A DNA stretch of 64,000 bases from Rhipicephalus microplus (GCF_043290135.1 NC_134710.1:3936821-4000820); one strand, 5' to 3'; shown: positions 10,855 to 24,292, counted from the stretch's first letter. Notes: a model not told the origin generated them from the letters alone. Numbers and translations are program-made.

Positions 10855-11712
10855 GGAAGGGAAGAAATAAAAGGCAGGGAGGTCAATCAGACGCACGTCC
10901 TGTTTGTTACCCTGCACTGGGGGAAAGGGTGAGGGGATTAAAGGAAAAGAGAGAGAGAGAAGTGAAGGGCAACGTCTGTGTAGATGTGACTTTGTCCATT
11001 GCACGCTTATAAGTGGTCGCGTAGTCCGGTCGTCTTTAGAAAACTTAGCAATGCCCGCGTCGCTTTGCTGGCCTGCGATGCGTACAGCCATGAACCAAGG
11101 ATATTCTCTTCGGAGAAAGGTCTACTGCCTAGTGTCTCTAACGTTTCGCGTAACAAGTTGCGTTCGCTCGCAAAACGTTCACATGAACACAGTAGATGTT
11201 CTATTGTTCCGTCAGTGTCGCACGATTAACATCGGGAGCTATCCGCCATTCCTATGCGAAAGGAGTACGCCTTCGTAAAAGCTACTCCTAACCACAGGCG
11301 GCACAGTAAAGTTGCATCCTGGCGGAAGTGGTCTGATGGAACTTGAAGTTTTCTCGATGGGTCCAATTTGTGTAGGCGGTGGTTCCCGACACTGGGGTCA
11401 CTCAGCCAAGTTTCCGACATGGTGTTAGCGAACGAGTGAAGGCCCCTTGCAGCGTCGGTTCTCGACAATGGAATTGGGGTTGTCTGGGCGTCCGCGTGGG
11501 CGGATCGCGCAGAATTGTCAGCAAGGTCATTACCGACAATACCACAATGTCCCGGTAACCACTGAAACACCACGTCATGTCCTTTTGATAAAACTTCGTG
11601 AAGTACTTCTCTTATTTTCATTCATTAGTTGTTGATGCACTCTTTGTCGTAAAGCCGATTGCGAGCTCTGAAGGGATGCCTCGGAGTCACAGAACACAGC
11701 CTACTTTTGAGG
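10855..11712 (-). pseudogene. RNase H-bearing LINE, C-terminal domain and 3' UTR
   Basis: The minus-strand open frame 11621-11226 carries the C-terminal half of a retroelement RNase H: VVFQWLPGHCGIVGNDLADN contains the conserved 'W.PGH.G..GN..AD' motif. The upstream part (11712-11622) shows a CDSEASLQ-like catalytic segment in another frame. Downstream, after a frameshift near 11228, a Cys/His block follows (CDTDGTIEHLLCSCERF, the usual zinc-finger-like end of I/R1-clade ORF2). The 3' UTR runs through a CAGTGCAGGGTAACAAAC motif to about 10855. The same UTR motif recurs at 45373. Frameshifts make it dead. RNase H normally removes the RNA template strand during retrotransposition. Confidence 0.8.
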
Positions 11713-11713
11713 C

Positions 11714-11770
11714 CTGCGGCGGCTGCATTTCCGATGGAGGCGGAAATGTTGTAGGCCCGTGTACTCAGAT
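11714..11770 (+). mobile_element. Internal fragment of a Ruka-type SINE
   Basis: The body segment TGCATTTCCGATGGAGGCGG to GGCCCGTGTACTCAGATT matches the SINE at 6229-6467. Both the tRNA head and the tail are missing. It sits exactly between the minus-strand LINE end and the repeat at 11774. Confidence 0.85.
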
Positions 11771-11773
11771 TAA

Positions 11774-11835
11774 GGTCTTAAGATATCTTCAGCGGTCTTA
11801 AGATATCTAATCACCGGTCTTAAGATATCTTCAGC
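11774..11835 (+). repeat. Three GGTCTTAAGATATCT repeats at a LINE 5' junction
   Basis: The 15-bp word begins at 11774, 11794 and 11816. Two copies are followed by TCAGCG. It contains the palindrome AAGATATCTT. It lies between the SINE fragment and the truncated 5' end of the next LINE, so it may be filler DNA made during 5' joining. Confidence 0.8.
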
Positions 11836-11836
11836 G

Positions 11837-13294
11837 CCAGGTCCTGACCAAATAACCCCCAAACTTTTAGTTAACACCGTCACAGTGGTTAGTCAGATTC
11901 TTTGCCTCATCTTCATGCAGTCCCTTGAAACAAGCGAAATTCCAGACGATTGGAAGATAGGCAGAATAGTAGCCGTCTTCAAAACAGGAGAGCGAACGAA
12001 TCCAGCAAACTACCGCCCTATTTCCCTGACAAGCATTCCCTCTAAATTACTAGAACACATTATATCTTCTCACATCATGACTCACCTTGAATCAATAAAT
12101 TTCTTCTATAATCACCAGCACGGTTTCCGAAAGCACTTCTCATGTGAGACCCAATTAGCCGAGTTTACCCACGACCTACTAAAAAGCATGGATGATAACC
12201 TGCAGATTGATGCCATATTCCTAGACTTTTCCAAAGCTTTTGATCGCGTACCACACAACTTATTACTTAGCAAAATTAATTCCCTTGGCATTGCACAGAA
12301 TATTGTCTCCTGGGTTAAACACTTCCTCTCCAACCGTAAACAATTCACCTCTGCTAATAATCATAACTCCTCTAAAACTCACGTATCATCAGGCGTCCCT
12401 CAGGGTGCGGGCTTATCACCTCTTCTATTTTTAATATTCATAAACGACCTGCCAACAAACATTCAAACAAAACTTCGACTATTTGCGGATGACTGTGTCA
12501 TATACTCCCCCATTCACAACTTTGAAAACAGTACTAAACTACAGCAAGACCTCGACACAGTTGCGCTATGGTGCCAAGACTCATCAATGCCGTTAAATCT
12601 AACCAAATGCAAATCGATGTCATTTTCCCGTAAACGCACCACTGTGCATCATACATACTTTATCAATTCGCTTCCTCTCGATTCGGCTTCGTCATACAAG
12701 TATCTCGGAGTGCACATGTACCCATCTCTTTCATTTGCACCGCACGTACAGTCCATCTGCTCAGACGCTCTGCGTACGCTTGGTTTTCTGCGCCGTAACC
12801 TCAAATCAGCATCTCCTGACGTTAAAAAACTAGCATACTTAACATACGTACGGCCAAAGCTCGAATACGCATCGTCCATTTGGAATCCATCCCAGGCATA
12901 CCTCGTTAGCGAACTAGAAGCAGTTCAAAACCGCGCTGCCCGCTTTATAACCTTACAGTACTCCAGAGAAATCAGCGTCACCGCCCTAAAACAATCAATT
13001 GAACTGCCATCACTCGCGTCGCGCCGCCTCATCTCGCGCCTGTGCCTCCTCCACAGTTTCTTTTTCCGACCCCAATCAAGACACGAACTTTTACAGCCCC
13101 CAAACAGAACTTCTTCCCGCATTAATCATTCAAACCCCATTGCACGAATCAACGGCCGTACATCCGCAATGAACGACTCCTTTTTCCCCCAAGCAATAAC
13201 ACTTTGGAATCACCTTCCCGATACCATTGTTGCCACACCTGACCGCACATCATTCCGCGCAAAATTAGAATCCCACTTTGATTCCACCCATTAA
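11837..13294 (+). CDS. LINE reverse transcriptase ORF, 5'-truncated, otherwise open
   Basis: The frame is open from the 5' junction (GPDQITPKLL, the RT N-terminal motif) to a TAA at 13292-13294, about 485 codons. RT blocks occur in order: YRPISLTSIPSKLLE (near 12015), the catalytic DFSKAFDRVPH (12222), SSGVPQGAGLSPLLF (12387), the second catalytic box LFADDCVIY (12479), LNLTKCKSMSF and YKYLGVHM. A thumb and C-terminal segment follow (YVRPKLEYASSIWNPSQ). No RNase H is attached, pointing to a CR1/Jockey/L2-type element. The enzyme would reverse-transcribe LINE RNA at a nicked target. The endonuclease domain is absent because of 5' truncation, so this copy cannot move by itself. It has no in-frame stop and looks recent. 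Confidence 0.9.
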   Translation, partial: PGPDQITPKLLVNTVTVVSQILCLIFMQSLETSEIPDDWKIGRIVAVFKTGERTNPANYRPISLTSIPSKLLEHIISSHIMTHLESINFFYNHQHGFRKHFSCETQLAEFTHDLLKSMDDNLQIDAIFLDFSKAFDRVPHNLLLSKINSLGIAQNIVSWVKHFLSNRKQFTSANNHNSSKTHVSSGVPQGAGLSPLLFLIFINDLPTNIQTKLRLFADDCVIYSPIHNFENSTKLQQDLDTVALWCQDSSMPLNLTKCKSMSFSRKRTTVHHTYFINSLPLDSASSYKYLGVHMYPSLSFAPHVQSICSDALRTLGFLRRNLKSASPDVKKLAYLTYVRPKLEYASSIWNPSQAYLVSELEAVQNRAARFITLQYSREISVTALKQSIELPSLASRRLISRLCLLHSFFFRPQSRHELLQPPNRTSSRINHSNPIARINGRTSAMNDSFFPQAITLWNHLPDTIVATPDRTSFRAKLESHFDSTH

Positions 13295-13565
13295 CCCGTG
13301 GCTGTAAATATATTCTACCAATGTACTGTATGTATAATTTGCTTGTGCCTAGTTATTTGTTCTCTAATTCCCAGCCAAAGCGTTTCTTTTGTGTGTTATT
13401 TGATTCTTTTTTGTTGTCATTTTTGACCAAACTACCATATTAGAACTGTACTGTTTATAATAATTTGTTCAACTTGAATTATACACATTCACAGCGTATT
13501 TTTTGCCCCCCCTTATGTAATGCCCTCGGGCCTTTAAGGATGCAATAAATGAAATGAAATGAAAT
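13295..13565 (+). mobile_element. 3' UTR and pentamer tail of the LINE above
   Basis: The AT-rich UTR contains GCCCTCGGGCCTTTAAGGAT, then AATAAA, and ends in four TGAAA/AAATG pentamers. This is a typical short-repeat tail of a CR1-like LINE. It fixes the element's 3' boundary at about 13565. Confidence 0.85.
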
Positions 13566-13785
13566 GAAAAGGGTGTTAAAAGGGTGTGTGGTTCATCCTT
13601 TTGGGGACTAATGGGGCTGCCACAGCCATTAATCCCTTTAAGGACAAACGGCACCGGGTCTAACAGTTAGTCCCTTCAAGGGACTAACGGTTAGCCTACA
13701 CATTTGCACCTTAGTGAGTAACCGTTAGTCCCACATTTCACCCCAAAAGACTAACATTTAGTCCTCACATTTGACAGGGACCTTT
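13566..13785 (-). repeat. Dispersed short repeat, unit GGACTAACGGTTA...
   Basis: Several imperfect copies of GGACTAACGGTTAG and GTGCAAATGTG, best read on the minus strand. Same family as 10735-10850 but inverted relative to it. Confidence 0.6.
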
Positions 13786-13789
13786 TATG

Positions 13790-14045
13790 GAGTGCCCACT
13801 GCAATTACCTGAAGAGAAGGCTAACTTCCATCGTCCATATAATGCGGTTCCTCTACGGAAAATCTTGGGGCACATCGATAAGGTCAATGATGCACAGGGC
13901 ACTGTTTCTGGGATTTTCGCGCTACAGCTTGCCGCTACTGGCAAGTACGTGCAAGACGAACATCCGCACCCTCGAAAGTCTGCAAGGACAAGCACTACGC
14001 GTGTGCTTAAGATTGCCGCGAAGCACCTGAACCTAGGGGACAATT
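13790..14045 (+). pseudogene. LINE ORF2 fragment (between RT and RNase H)
   Basis: The frame 13842-14030 reads SRYSLPLLASTCKTNIRTLE and then LQGQALRVCLRLPRS. This is the conserved segment between the RT thumb and RNase H in I/R1-type tick LINEs. The similarity ends abruptly at 14045/14046, exactly where the large inverted duplication begins. It has no catalytic residues. Confidence 0.75.
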
Positions 14046-15005
14046 ATTTGTTCGTAACCTTCTCTAACTGGGTTCATACTGATTCGGATGACGTGGGCGA
14101 ACATCTGCGTGTGGTGTTACGCGTTTTCGACGACTGTGTAACGTTGCCGCCTCGTAGCAGCGTCTTCATCTTTGTTTAGGCCCGCAGGAACAAGCGGGCA
14201 CAGGCATCGCCGAAAGTAACGTCGCCTTGCTATAGTTCGAGAGGCCGCCATAGCTCGTGGTATCGTAAAGCTCCGTAATGGGCGGACTGCGGTCTTAGTG
14301 ACCAACTTCAATGGTGAATACAAGCATTAGGCAAGGCGCAAAACCATAGCTCTCTGAGAAACCCTCGACGATTTGAGCACCTGTGCTTCGATTAGGACAC
14401 AATTTACAGATCTAAGCTGTAATGTAGCCTTTAAAAACCACGACAACGTTATTTAACAGTTCAAGCAACACAAGCGGCAAAGACTACTCAGCTTGCTGTC
14501 CTCTTTTAGCCACTACATGTTTCGCCACTACATTGAATGTCCGGCAGACTCCGCTAATGAAACACATAATTATCACTGAGCCAACCGTCTAACCGGTGCG
14601 TCAACACGCTTATACCACGTATCATAAAAAGAACAGGATGCTATTCGTCATCGAGTCAAACAAATGCTCGATAACCACGTAATTCAACCTTCAACCAGTC
14701 CGTGGTCGTCACCTGTTGTACTAGTAAAGTAGGAAGATGGTACGCTCTGATTCTGTGTGGATTACCGTAAATTGAACTCTATTACGAAGAAAGACGTTTA
14801 TCCCCTTCCCCAAATCGATGACTCTTTAAAACGCCTGCGACATGCCCACTACTTTTCATCGATGAATCTTCGTGGCGGGTACTGGTAAATTGAAGTTGAC
14901 GAACGAGACCGGGAAAACACGGCATTTATAACCCCTGACGGCCTTTACAAATTTAAGGTTCTCTCTTTTGGGTCATGTTCCGCTCCAGCTACGTTCCAAC
15001 GAATT

Positions 15006-15725
15006 ATGGACACAGCGTTAGTTGACCTGAAGTGGCATTCGTTTTTAGTATACTTAGACGACGTAGTTGTTTTTTCCACGACGTTTGAAGAGCACACCAA
15101 GCAGCTTCCGGGTGTACTTCAGGTCATCCGTGCTGCCATTCTATCCCTGAAGCCGGAAAAGTGTCACTTTGTGTACGAGGAGCTAAAATTCTTGGGTCAT
15201 ATTGTGAGCCGTAGACGTGTGCGTCCTGACCCCGAAAAAGCCACGGCAGTTGCTTTGTTCCCGATGCCGAAGACTAAGCAAGATGTGCGCCGATTCCTAA
15301 GAATTTGTGCGTATTACCGCCGTTTTGTGCCAAATTTTTCTAAAATCGCGAAAGCTTTGCAACAACTGATCGAGGACGATGTTGCTTTTACCCAGGGCTC
15401 CGCACATTCTGAAGCTTTCCGTGAGCATCAGCAACTTCTTCAGAACCCACCGATCCTTGGTCACCTTGACACAGAAGCAGATACAGAAGTGTACACTGAT
15501 GCTAGCAACCTTGGTCTCGGAGCCATTCTCGTGCAATTTCAAGATGACGTCGAACGCGTTATCGCCTATGCTAGCCTTGCATTGTCTTCTGCCGAGAACT
15601 ATTCAACAATTGAAAAGGAATGCCTGGCCGTAATATTAGCTATTACAAAGTTTTGGCCATATTTGTATGGACGACCCTTCGGAATCGTCAGTGATCATCA
15701 CTCTCTCGTCTGGTTGGCGAATTGA
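15006..15725 (+). pseudogene. Longest open part of the gypsy pol remnant: RT palm/thumb into RNase H (239 codons)
   Basis: Contains YLDDVVVF (catalytic YxDD, residues 17-20), the connection FLGHIVSRRRVRPDPEKA, a RFLRICAYYRRFVPNFSKIA segment, and the RNase H opening TEVYTDASNLGLGAILVQ with YSTIEKECLAV and YLYGRPFGIVSDHHSL. It ends at a TGA in both arms; the residue before the stop differs (Asn left, Lys right). The RNase H part continues after the stop to about 15830. Confidence 0.9.
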
Positions 15726-16004
15726 AAGGATCCTTCGGGTCGTCTTGCGAAATGAAGCCTTCGGTTGCAGGAATTTGACTGGACAATCATGTACCGGTCT
15801 GGCCAGAAACACGCCGACACCGACTGCCTTTCCCGTGCCCCCGTCGAGGCCACTCGAAAAGATTCTGACAAAGACTGCGGTTTTATTTCAACTCTAGCAT
15901 CTTTCAATGAGGCCCAACACTAACGCCGAAACCCAGAACTGCAACCACTAATCGAATACCTCGAAAGACGTCGCCCACAACCTTCCCGTCATTTTTCTCG
16001 TGAC

Positions 16005-16247
16005 TTGTCATCTTTCTGTCTACGTGACGACGTCCTCTACAAGCGCAAATTTCATCCCACGCAAACCGTTTACCTGCTAGTAGTTCCTGCTCCTCTCCGC
16101 GACGACGTTTTACGTGCGTGCCACGGCGAGCCATCGTCCGGGCATCTTGGCTTCACACGCACCTTGGCGAGGATTAAACATAACTACTATTGGCGGAAAC
16201 TCGCAAAAACCGTGAAGCAGTACGTCAAAACTTGTACTGCTTGCTAA
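16005..16247 (+). pseudogene. Integrase N-terminal zinc-binding (H2C2) segment
   Basis: The frame includes ACHGEPSSGHLGFTRTLARI and then YYWRKLAKTVKQYVKTCTAC. This is the His-His-Cys-Cys zinc module in front of retroelement integrase cores. It stops directly after the second Cys with a TAA. The integrase core (ADYW..., then VITDHG...) follows in broken frames to about 17100. Confidence 0.88.
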
Positions 16248-17344
16248 CGCCACAAAGTTCCCCCTAAAAAACCAGCCGGTCTCCTCCAGCCTGTCAAACC
16301 TCCGCACGCTCCTTTTTAACAGGTCGGCATAGATTTACTCGGGCCATTTCTTAAGTCTATAGCTAACAACCGCTGAATTGTCGCTGCAGACTATTGGACT
16401 ATATTCTGCAAAACCCAAGCCGTTCCGCGAGCTACTGCTTTTGATATGGCCAACATCTTCGTCAAAAACATCGCTCTCCACCATGTGCCCCAGCAGTTGT
16501 CATCACAGATCACGGTACAGCCTTCACGGCGCAGTTGCTCCGTGATATCTTGCAGCAAAGTCGTACCACACACTGACAGCAACAGCATACCACCCGCAGA
16601 TCAGTGGGTTAACCGAGCGCCTCAACAAAAAGTTCGCAAACATGGTTTCGATGTATGTAGCCTCGGATCACCAGAATTTGGACGCAGTCCTCACATTCGT
16701 AACATTTGCCTACAACACAGCTCTACAGGAAACCACCAGATTTGCACCTTTCAGACTCGTTTACGGCCGCGATGTCACCACGATGCTTGACGTATTGCTC
16801 CTGCCGACTCCGTCTGCCACCACCTCCCCGGATACAAACGCCTTCGTTCAGTGCGCTGATGCAGCACGAAATCTTCCGCGGCAATGCATTTTGTCTCGTC
16901 AAGACCGAAATGCACGCCAATACAACATCCATCCCAGAGCAGTGGCCTACAAGACGGGTTACTTAGTCTCAATTTGGATGTCTTTACGACGATGCGGCCG
17001 CTCATAAAAATTGTGCTGGTATTTTGCACCCTACCGCGTTCTGCATTGCATTGGCGAAGAGAACTATGAAGTTTTGCCAGCGGAGACATCTCTGCATTCC
17101 TGTCCACCACGTCCTTCTGATGTAGTTCACGTCACCAGAATGAAAACCTGCTATTCGCGCTGACTATGAGCTACAAACTTTGTGGCACCGCGCTTGCAGT
17201 CAAGCCCATTGTGTCTCCTTTTGTTTTCTTTTTATTTTGTCCTTTACTAATCAAGTGGTCACTAACTTTCTCGGCTCAGCTTTCATTTTTGTTCCATAGT
17301 ATGGTATGGAGCTGAAGCACATCTTTTTCGTGGGGAGAGGGTAA

Positions 17345-17459
17345 TGTCACGCGCTAGTGGCAGTCGAGACTGAGGGGGCAGAAGTGGTGGGCTGCTGAGA
17401 TTGAAAGTAAACAACCGTTCGCTACGGCTCGACCGCTTTTGTCGTTTCCTCTCGCGACA
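17345..17459 (+). repeat. 115-bp LTR of the left-arm gypsy element
   Basis: It starts TGTCACGCGC right after the purine-rich tract GGGGAGAGGG (17332-17341) and ends CTCTCGCGACA, so it has the usual TG...CA ends. Its second half matches the 5' LTR remnant at 32331-32447 (GAGATTGAAAGTAAACAACC and GTCGTTTCCTCTCGCGAC). It is unusually short for a gypsy LTR. Confidence 0.8.
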
Positions 17460-19559
<2,100 letters not shown>

Positions 19560-19900
19560 GTTGCCGGCGTTGTGAGGGTTAGCAGAGCCGATCACGTTCG
19601 CGAATAGTGACGTCGCGCCTGCTACAACGACGAGGCGCGAGCCAGGGGTGCCGAACGCAAGCGTCAACAGTGGAAGACCAACGACACCGACGAGGTGCGA
19701 GTCAAGCACGCCGATCACGTTCGAGAATGGAGACGGTGCGTGGGTAACACCGACGAGACGCGAGCCAAGAAAGTCGAGCGGAACCGCTGACAGAGGAAAG
19801 CCAACACCAGCGAATCCTCGACGTCGTCGTCATCGGCAACGTAGTCGGCAACGTCTCCAAAACGCCGAGCACTCTTCACCGAATCACTCACCAAATCCCG
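19560..19900 (+). repeat. Degenerate repeat, unit about 62 bp, with CGACGAGG(C/T)GCGAG core
   Basis: The words CGACGAGGCGCGAG, CGACGAGGTGCGAG and CGACGAGACGCGAG recur at about 62-bp steps (near 19629, 19691 and 19753). GCCGATCACGTTCG occurs before and between them. An 86-codon basic frame (19648-19908) comes from this repeat. It forms the inner tip of the left arm and is mirrored at 22768-23108. Confidence 0.55.
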
Positions 19901-19910
19901 GTGAGTGATT
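19882..19910 (+). repeat. 10-bp perfect palindrome across the inner breakpoint
   Basis: AATCACTCAC (19882-19891), a 9-base loop, then GTGAGTGATT (19901-19910). The arm homology stops at 19900, so the second stem is exactly the first non-arm sequence. Confidence 0.9.
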
Positions 19911-22767
19911 GCCTTAGAGTGCAGCGTGCAGGCAGCTAAGACCCCGAGACAGTGTTGCGACTGCTGTAGATTTATCAATTGAGTGATGTCTGTGCAACCG
20001 CTTGTGGCTGTAGACAATTTGTTTAACTACAAAGAGCATGAACAAGTTAACAGGCGTATCTCAGGTGTTGGAGTCACTACAAGCCTGCGTTTGACGCAAG
20101 GCTCGTGCTCGTGCTACAGCACCAGTAGAGTTGCGCGACCACTTGGTTGTTGTCCTCTTTTAAGGCGACATGTGAACTCTTCCTCCCATAGATAAAGTCT
20201 CCTTAGCGGTGTGGAGGTCACCTAAGTTCTGGCGGTCGCAGTTGCCAGGTCATCGATGATTGTGAGGGGTAATTGTCCTGCATATTGGGCGTGTCAGGCC
20301 GTTGAGCAGTGGAGCTTCTCTTCTGGCGTTGCGTCCAAGAGATCGTCTGCTATTGTCCGGTATAGTTCGCTTTCCTCGTGTGGTTTAGGCGACGCCGAAA
20401 CTTTCCTTGGTCACTTTTTACAAGCCAAGAGCATGTTCAGATGCAGTGCAGTATGTCTCCTTCAATTCAATCTGTCTTTTTTAAGAAGTGCCGAGTAAGC
20501 ACTCTCTCTCCCACTGCGAAGTTGAAGGATATTTTGAATGTCTCTGGTTCTCAGGAATTGGTTTACCTGCCTTCCGGTTGAGAAGATTGAGAGGGCCGAC
20601 CAGTTCTCGTCGAAACATCGCTCTTGCAGGGGCCATTCCTGTGGCCATGTGTATCGTTGTGTGTTGCCGATACAGATATCTTGCAGTTTGGCACTGTATG
20701 AACCCGCAACACTATCTGGCCTCAATAGGTTCGATGTGAGAATGATTCGTTACAGATAACTATGCGAATTTCATAACAACTGAACCTTCTACTTGACAGC
20801 ATCTTGAGCTCAGCGTCCATGGCTCTGTGCGCACGTGCTCTGTCGATAGGACAGGGTGCAACAATGACCGCATGATGACTCGCTGTAAGTTGGGAAATAC
20901 TGTAGGCTGTTTTGCAGCTACTATAAAGATATTCAAGTCTTTAAAGTGAGAAAAGCCGTGGGTGAACAGCCTGAATTACTAGAGACACCAAGAACTTTAC
21001 GCAGTTGGTACCGCGTCATGTCGTTGTACATGTCACTGCGAGATTCTGGCAGACGTTGCTACGGTATGTCCTCACCGCCAATAGGTAGATAGCAAAATAT
21101 GCACTCTCGCGAAGGATTGCGGGTGCCCGTATGCGTAGATAGTACGCACCCTGAACTTGTTCTCTGTGTCGTAGCTTTCTCCGCGTTTCACCAAGCGGTC
21201 ACCGTAATATTGTGCTTGCCTATTACCACATAACATCTTACAACCCACGCAGCTCATTTGAACAAAAAAGGCCATTACTACTGGATAGCTAAAAACGATG
21301 GGAATGACTATTGCTTTATTCAAATGGTATGGAATGGAAGTCGTGCCGGATCGCAGAGTATTTTAGAGCATGTTTCCAGCTACATAAATAGTCGTTGCAC
21401 TTGTGTTGGTGCGATTTGGGTGTTTATATAAAACAATAGCATAAAAAAGGGTTGCGACCGCCATAGAGCTGATTGAGGCGTTTTACATTAGAAGTGGGAA
21501 AAAATGCGTAAACGCACCTTCCATCACGTTAAAAAAAAACGAATTTTCATACCTCTTGTGATCTGAAGCACCTGTTTTATAGCTCCCTTTTGTGCTTTTT
21601 GATGTTTTTACCTGCGAGATCAAGTGAAAAAAGTGATACATATGTATCTACCTTTCTTTCAAAGAAACTTTAGTTCTTATGCTGTGTGCATTTTCTCGTT
21701 CGAGTGTGCGTGTCTGTGTGCGCGTCCTTATTCAGTTTATTCATGAACCAATAGCAACTAGCCCATTTATCTAGGCTACTTCCGGATGAACGCTGCTAGT
21801 TGCCCTTCCTTTCCCGCGGCCAGAGATGAGGGCATGACATAGACATGAGAATTACCCTACGTAGCCGGCAGTGCTTTGACGTCGGTTCTCTACGTATACG
21901 ACTGTTATCTTACGTCGCCAGCAGTGACACGGATGAAGTATTTTTCACGGCATGTGTAGTTTATGTAATTTGTTCCTTGAAAAATGAATGAACCTTGAGA
22001 TAAACAGCGATACACAAAAAGTGAATTTTCGCGTGTTTTCTCATGTTTTCTTTTCGTGAATGGTGACTAAATACGGGGCTAATGTACCACCGTTCCGCAT
22101 GCATTCGTGTATCTGTGGTTAACGAATCAAGCAGACGCCAGCCCTGAAACAAAGTTAATGGCCTTGAGCGTTCGAGCGCACAATATGCCCATGTATTATA
22201 CTACGTCTAAGCCAGCGTTTCCAAACGAGCACGCACCAAGACATCCATCCAGCAGAAACAGGCAGTAGGCCATTAAACAATGCCGCTAACGTCCTCGGTG
22301 GTTGGGCTTGTTCGGGGACGCCATGCACACGTGGCCGTTTGCTCAGATTCTGGTGAATATAGGGAAGAGGTTTGTCTTGCGAAGGCTATGCAGGGTGAGT
22401 GGCAAGAATTTCCATGCAGCTCACCTCTTCGCTTCGCTCCACTTTAAGATACTCCGTTTCGCAGCTTGTGAGGAACCAATTACAAAATTCTGGTGGCGTA
22501 ATGCTCATCTCCGAACACACAACAACTGCTAGCGTCTAACTAGATTTTGTTATGGGGCCTGGTGAGTGGACCTTTAACCGACTTGTGAATGTATATTGCC
22601 ATTAAGGACATAATTGTGTGATTATGAGGTCGTTTGTGCTCATATATACCATAGGATTATTCGTAAGTGAAATATTTCTCTTGTTCGAATACATAGCCGT
22701 TCATGTACAAAAATTAGCATCTTCCCAAAGGGAAGCCTGATGGCACGCGAAGTAGCAGCGTTGCACT
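19901..22767. other. 2.87-kb spacer between the inverted arms
   Basis: Single-copy within the window. It holds only short frames (up to 87 codons). I see no transposase, tRNA, splice-supported exon or repeat. Its first bases (GTGAGTGATT) are the inverted complement of the last bases of the left arm, see 19882-19910. Confidence 0.6.
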
Positions 22768-24292
22768 CGGGATTTGGTGAGTGATTCGGTGAAGAGTGCT
22801 CGGCGTTTTGGAGACGTTGCCGACTACGTTGCCGATGACGACGACGTCGAGGATTCGCTGGTGTTGGCTTTCCTCTGTCAGCGGTTCCGCTCGACTTTCT
22901 TGGCTCGCGTCTCGTCGGTGTTACCCACGCACCGTCTCCATTCTCGAACGTGATCGGCGTGCTTGACTCGCACCTCGTCGGTGTCGTTGGTCTTCCACTG
23001 TTGACGCTTGCGTTCGGCACCCCTGGCTCGCGCCTCGTCGTTGTAGCAGGCGCGACGTCACTATTCGCGAACGTGATCGGCTCTGCTAACCCTCACAACG
23101 CCGGCAACTGCCAGGACTAACCACTTCGGCACTTGTTTCGGCGAGCGAAGGAGTTTCCCAGTGATAACAATTATATCTTAGGGACGTCCACAGGACATTA
23201 CTGACTGGATATCGGATATCCGCTGCGTTTCAGAAACAACACCGGCGGGCATCTCTTGCAGGTCGATTTTGCCATACTTTCCTGAACCGAGGGTTATTCT
23301 TTGCAAGTTCCAAACACGTGCCCAAGGACACACTGTGTACATGACAGGTTAGATTAAGGGGTGTCTTTTATTCAAGGTGTTTTCTAAAGCAGTCTTCTAT
23401 AGACTTTTTTTTCCTCGCTCAAGTTTCAATTTCAGAGGTTCAAGTCATGAATAAGTATTCATGTGCTTTCAGATGCTAATTTAATTAGTTATTCTGGACA
23501 TGCAGTGAACTTACTGAAATTATACAAAAGCACACACAATTTTTTACCACTGTGCAATTTAAAAAGAACTAATGAATTAGCACCTGAAAGCATAAAAAAT
23601 TTATGCGTGATTTCAACTTGTGAAATCACAGAACTTTTATGAAATGAAATTTGAGAGATGGCAACATATAATGCTAAACGTCTGCTTGTGCTAGTGAATT
23701 ACTGAGCCAAGTGTATTGCATACACACCTTCTTATTTTAGAACAAAGCACAAAACACACACATTGTGCACGGTGACTATACGTTGCACATATACATAGGC
23801 ATGTTTCAGTTTACATATAAAAAATATGTATCGACAAGTACGACAGATACTACAAAGGAGAGAACAAGAAGATGTTATATAACAAAACAGTACATGACAC
23901 GCTGCTAGGGAGTGTCATATTCAGTAGTATCATGCCCATCCATGTCTTCAACTGATGCCCTGGCGCCGTTGCTTTGAAGGTGACCTGTTAAATTAGGCAA
24001 ATGCAAAGAAAGCAAACACTTCTATAAAATGCTGTTTTTCAGGTTCAGGCATGCCATTTACAGGAAAACTGTCAGAGAAAGCAAAAAATATTGACAGTAA
24101 CAGAGGAAAACAAAGTGCAAGCTTGCTGTCACTCTTACATATTCAGAAAGCGAAGTTCCGTGCACAACAATGCATTCCCACCTGGTGCACTGGCTCAGAC
24201 AGTTAACGTGTTCTGGAACTGAACATGAGATGGCGGGAACAAGTAAGAGGTAATGGAGCTACATTTCAATGGACGTATAACAAAAACAACTA

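Larger units (their letters stand above)
14046..17160 (+). pseudogene. Ty3/gypsy pol remnant in the left arm (linker, RT, RNase H, integrase)
   Basis: The order is: protease-RT linker ending in a DDCVTLPPRSS motif (14130), RT from 14640 (MLDNHVIQPSTSPWSSPVV), RNase H (15460-15830) and integrase (16000-17100). In-frame stops interrupt RT after LVK, after DGTL and after GGYW. The first catalytic Asp motif reads SSMNLRGGYW, with Asn where Asp is expected, while YLDD (15051) is intact. Integrase has further stops and frameshifts: VITDHGTAFTAQLL near 16501 lies in a different frame from its surroundings. The same lesions occur in the right arm, so they predate the duplication. Confidence 0.92.

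Noticed and set aside
19648..19908. 86-codon basic protein at the inner tip of the left arm (also 22640-23020)
   Set aside because: It arises from the degenerate 62-bp repeat. Its C-terminus differs between the two arms only because the arm homology ends there.
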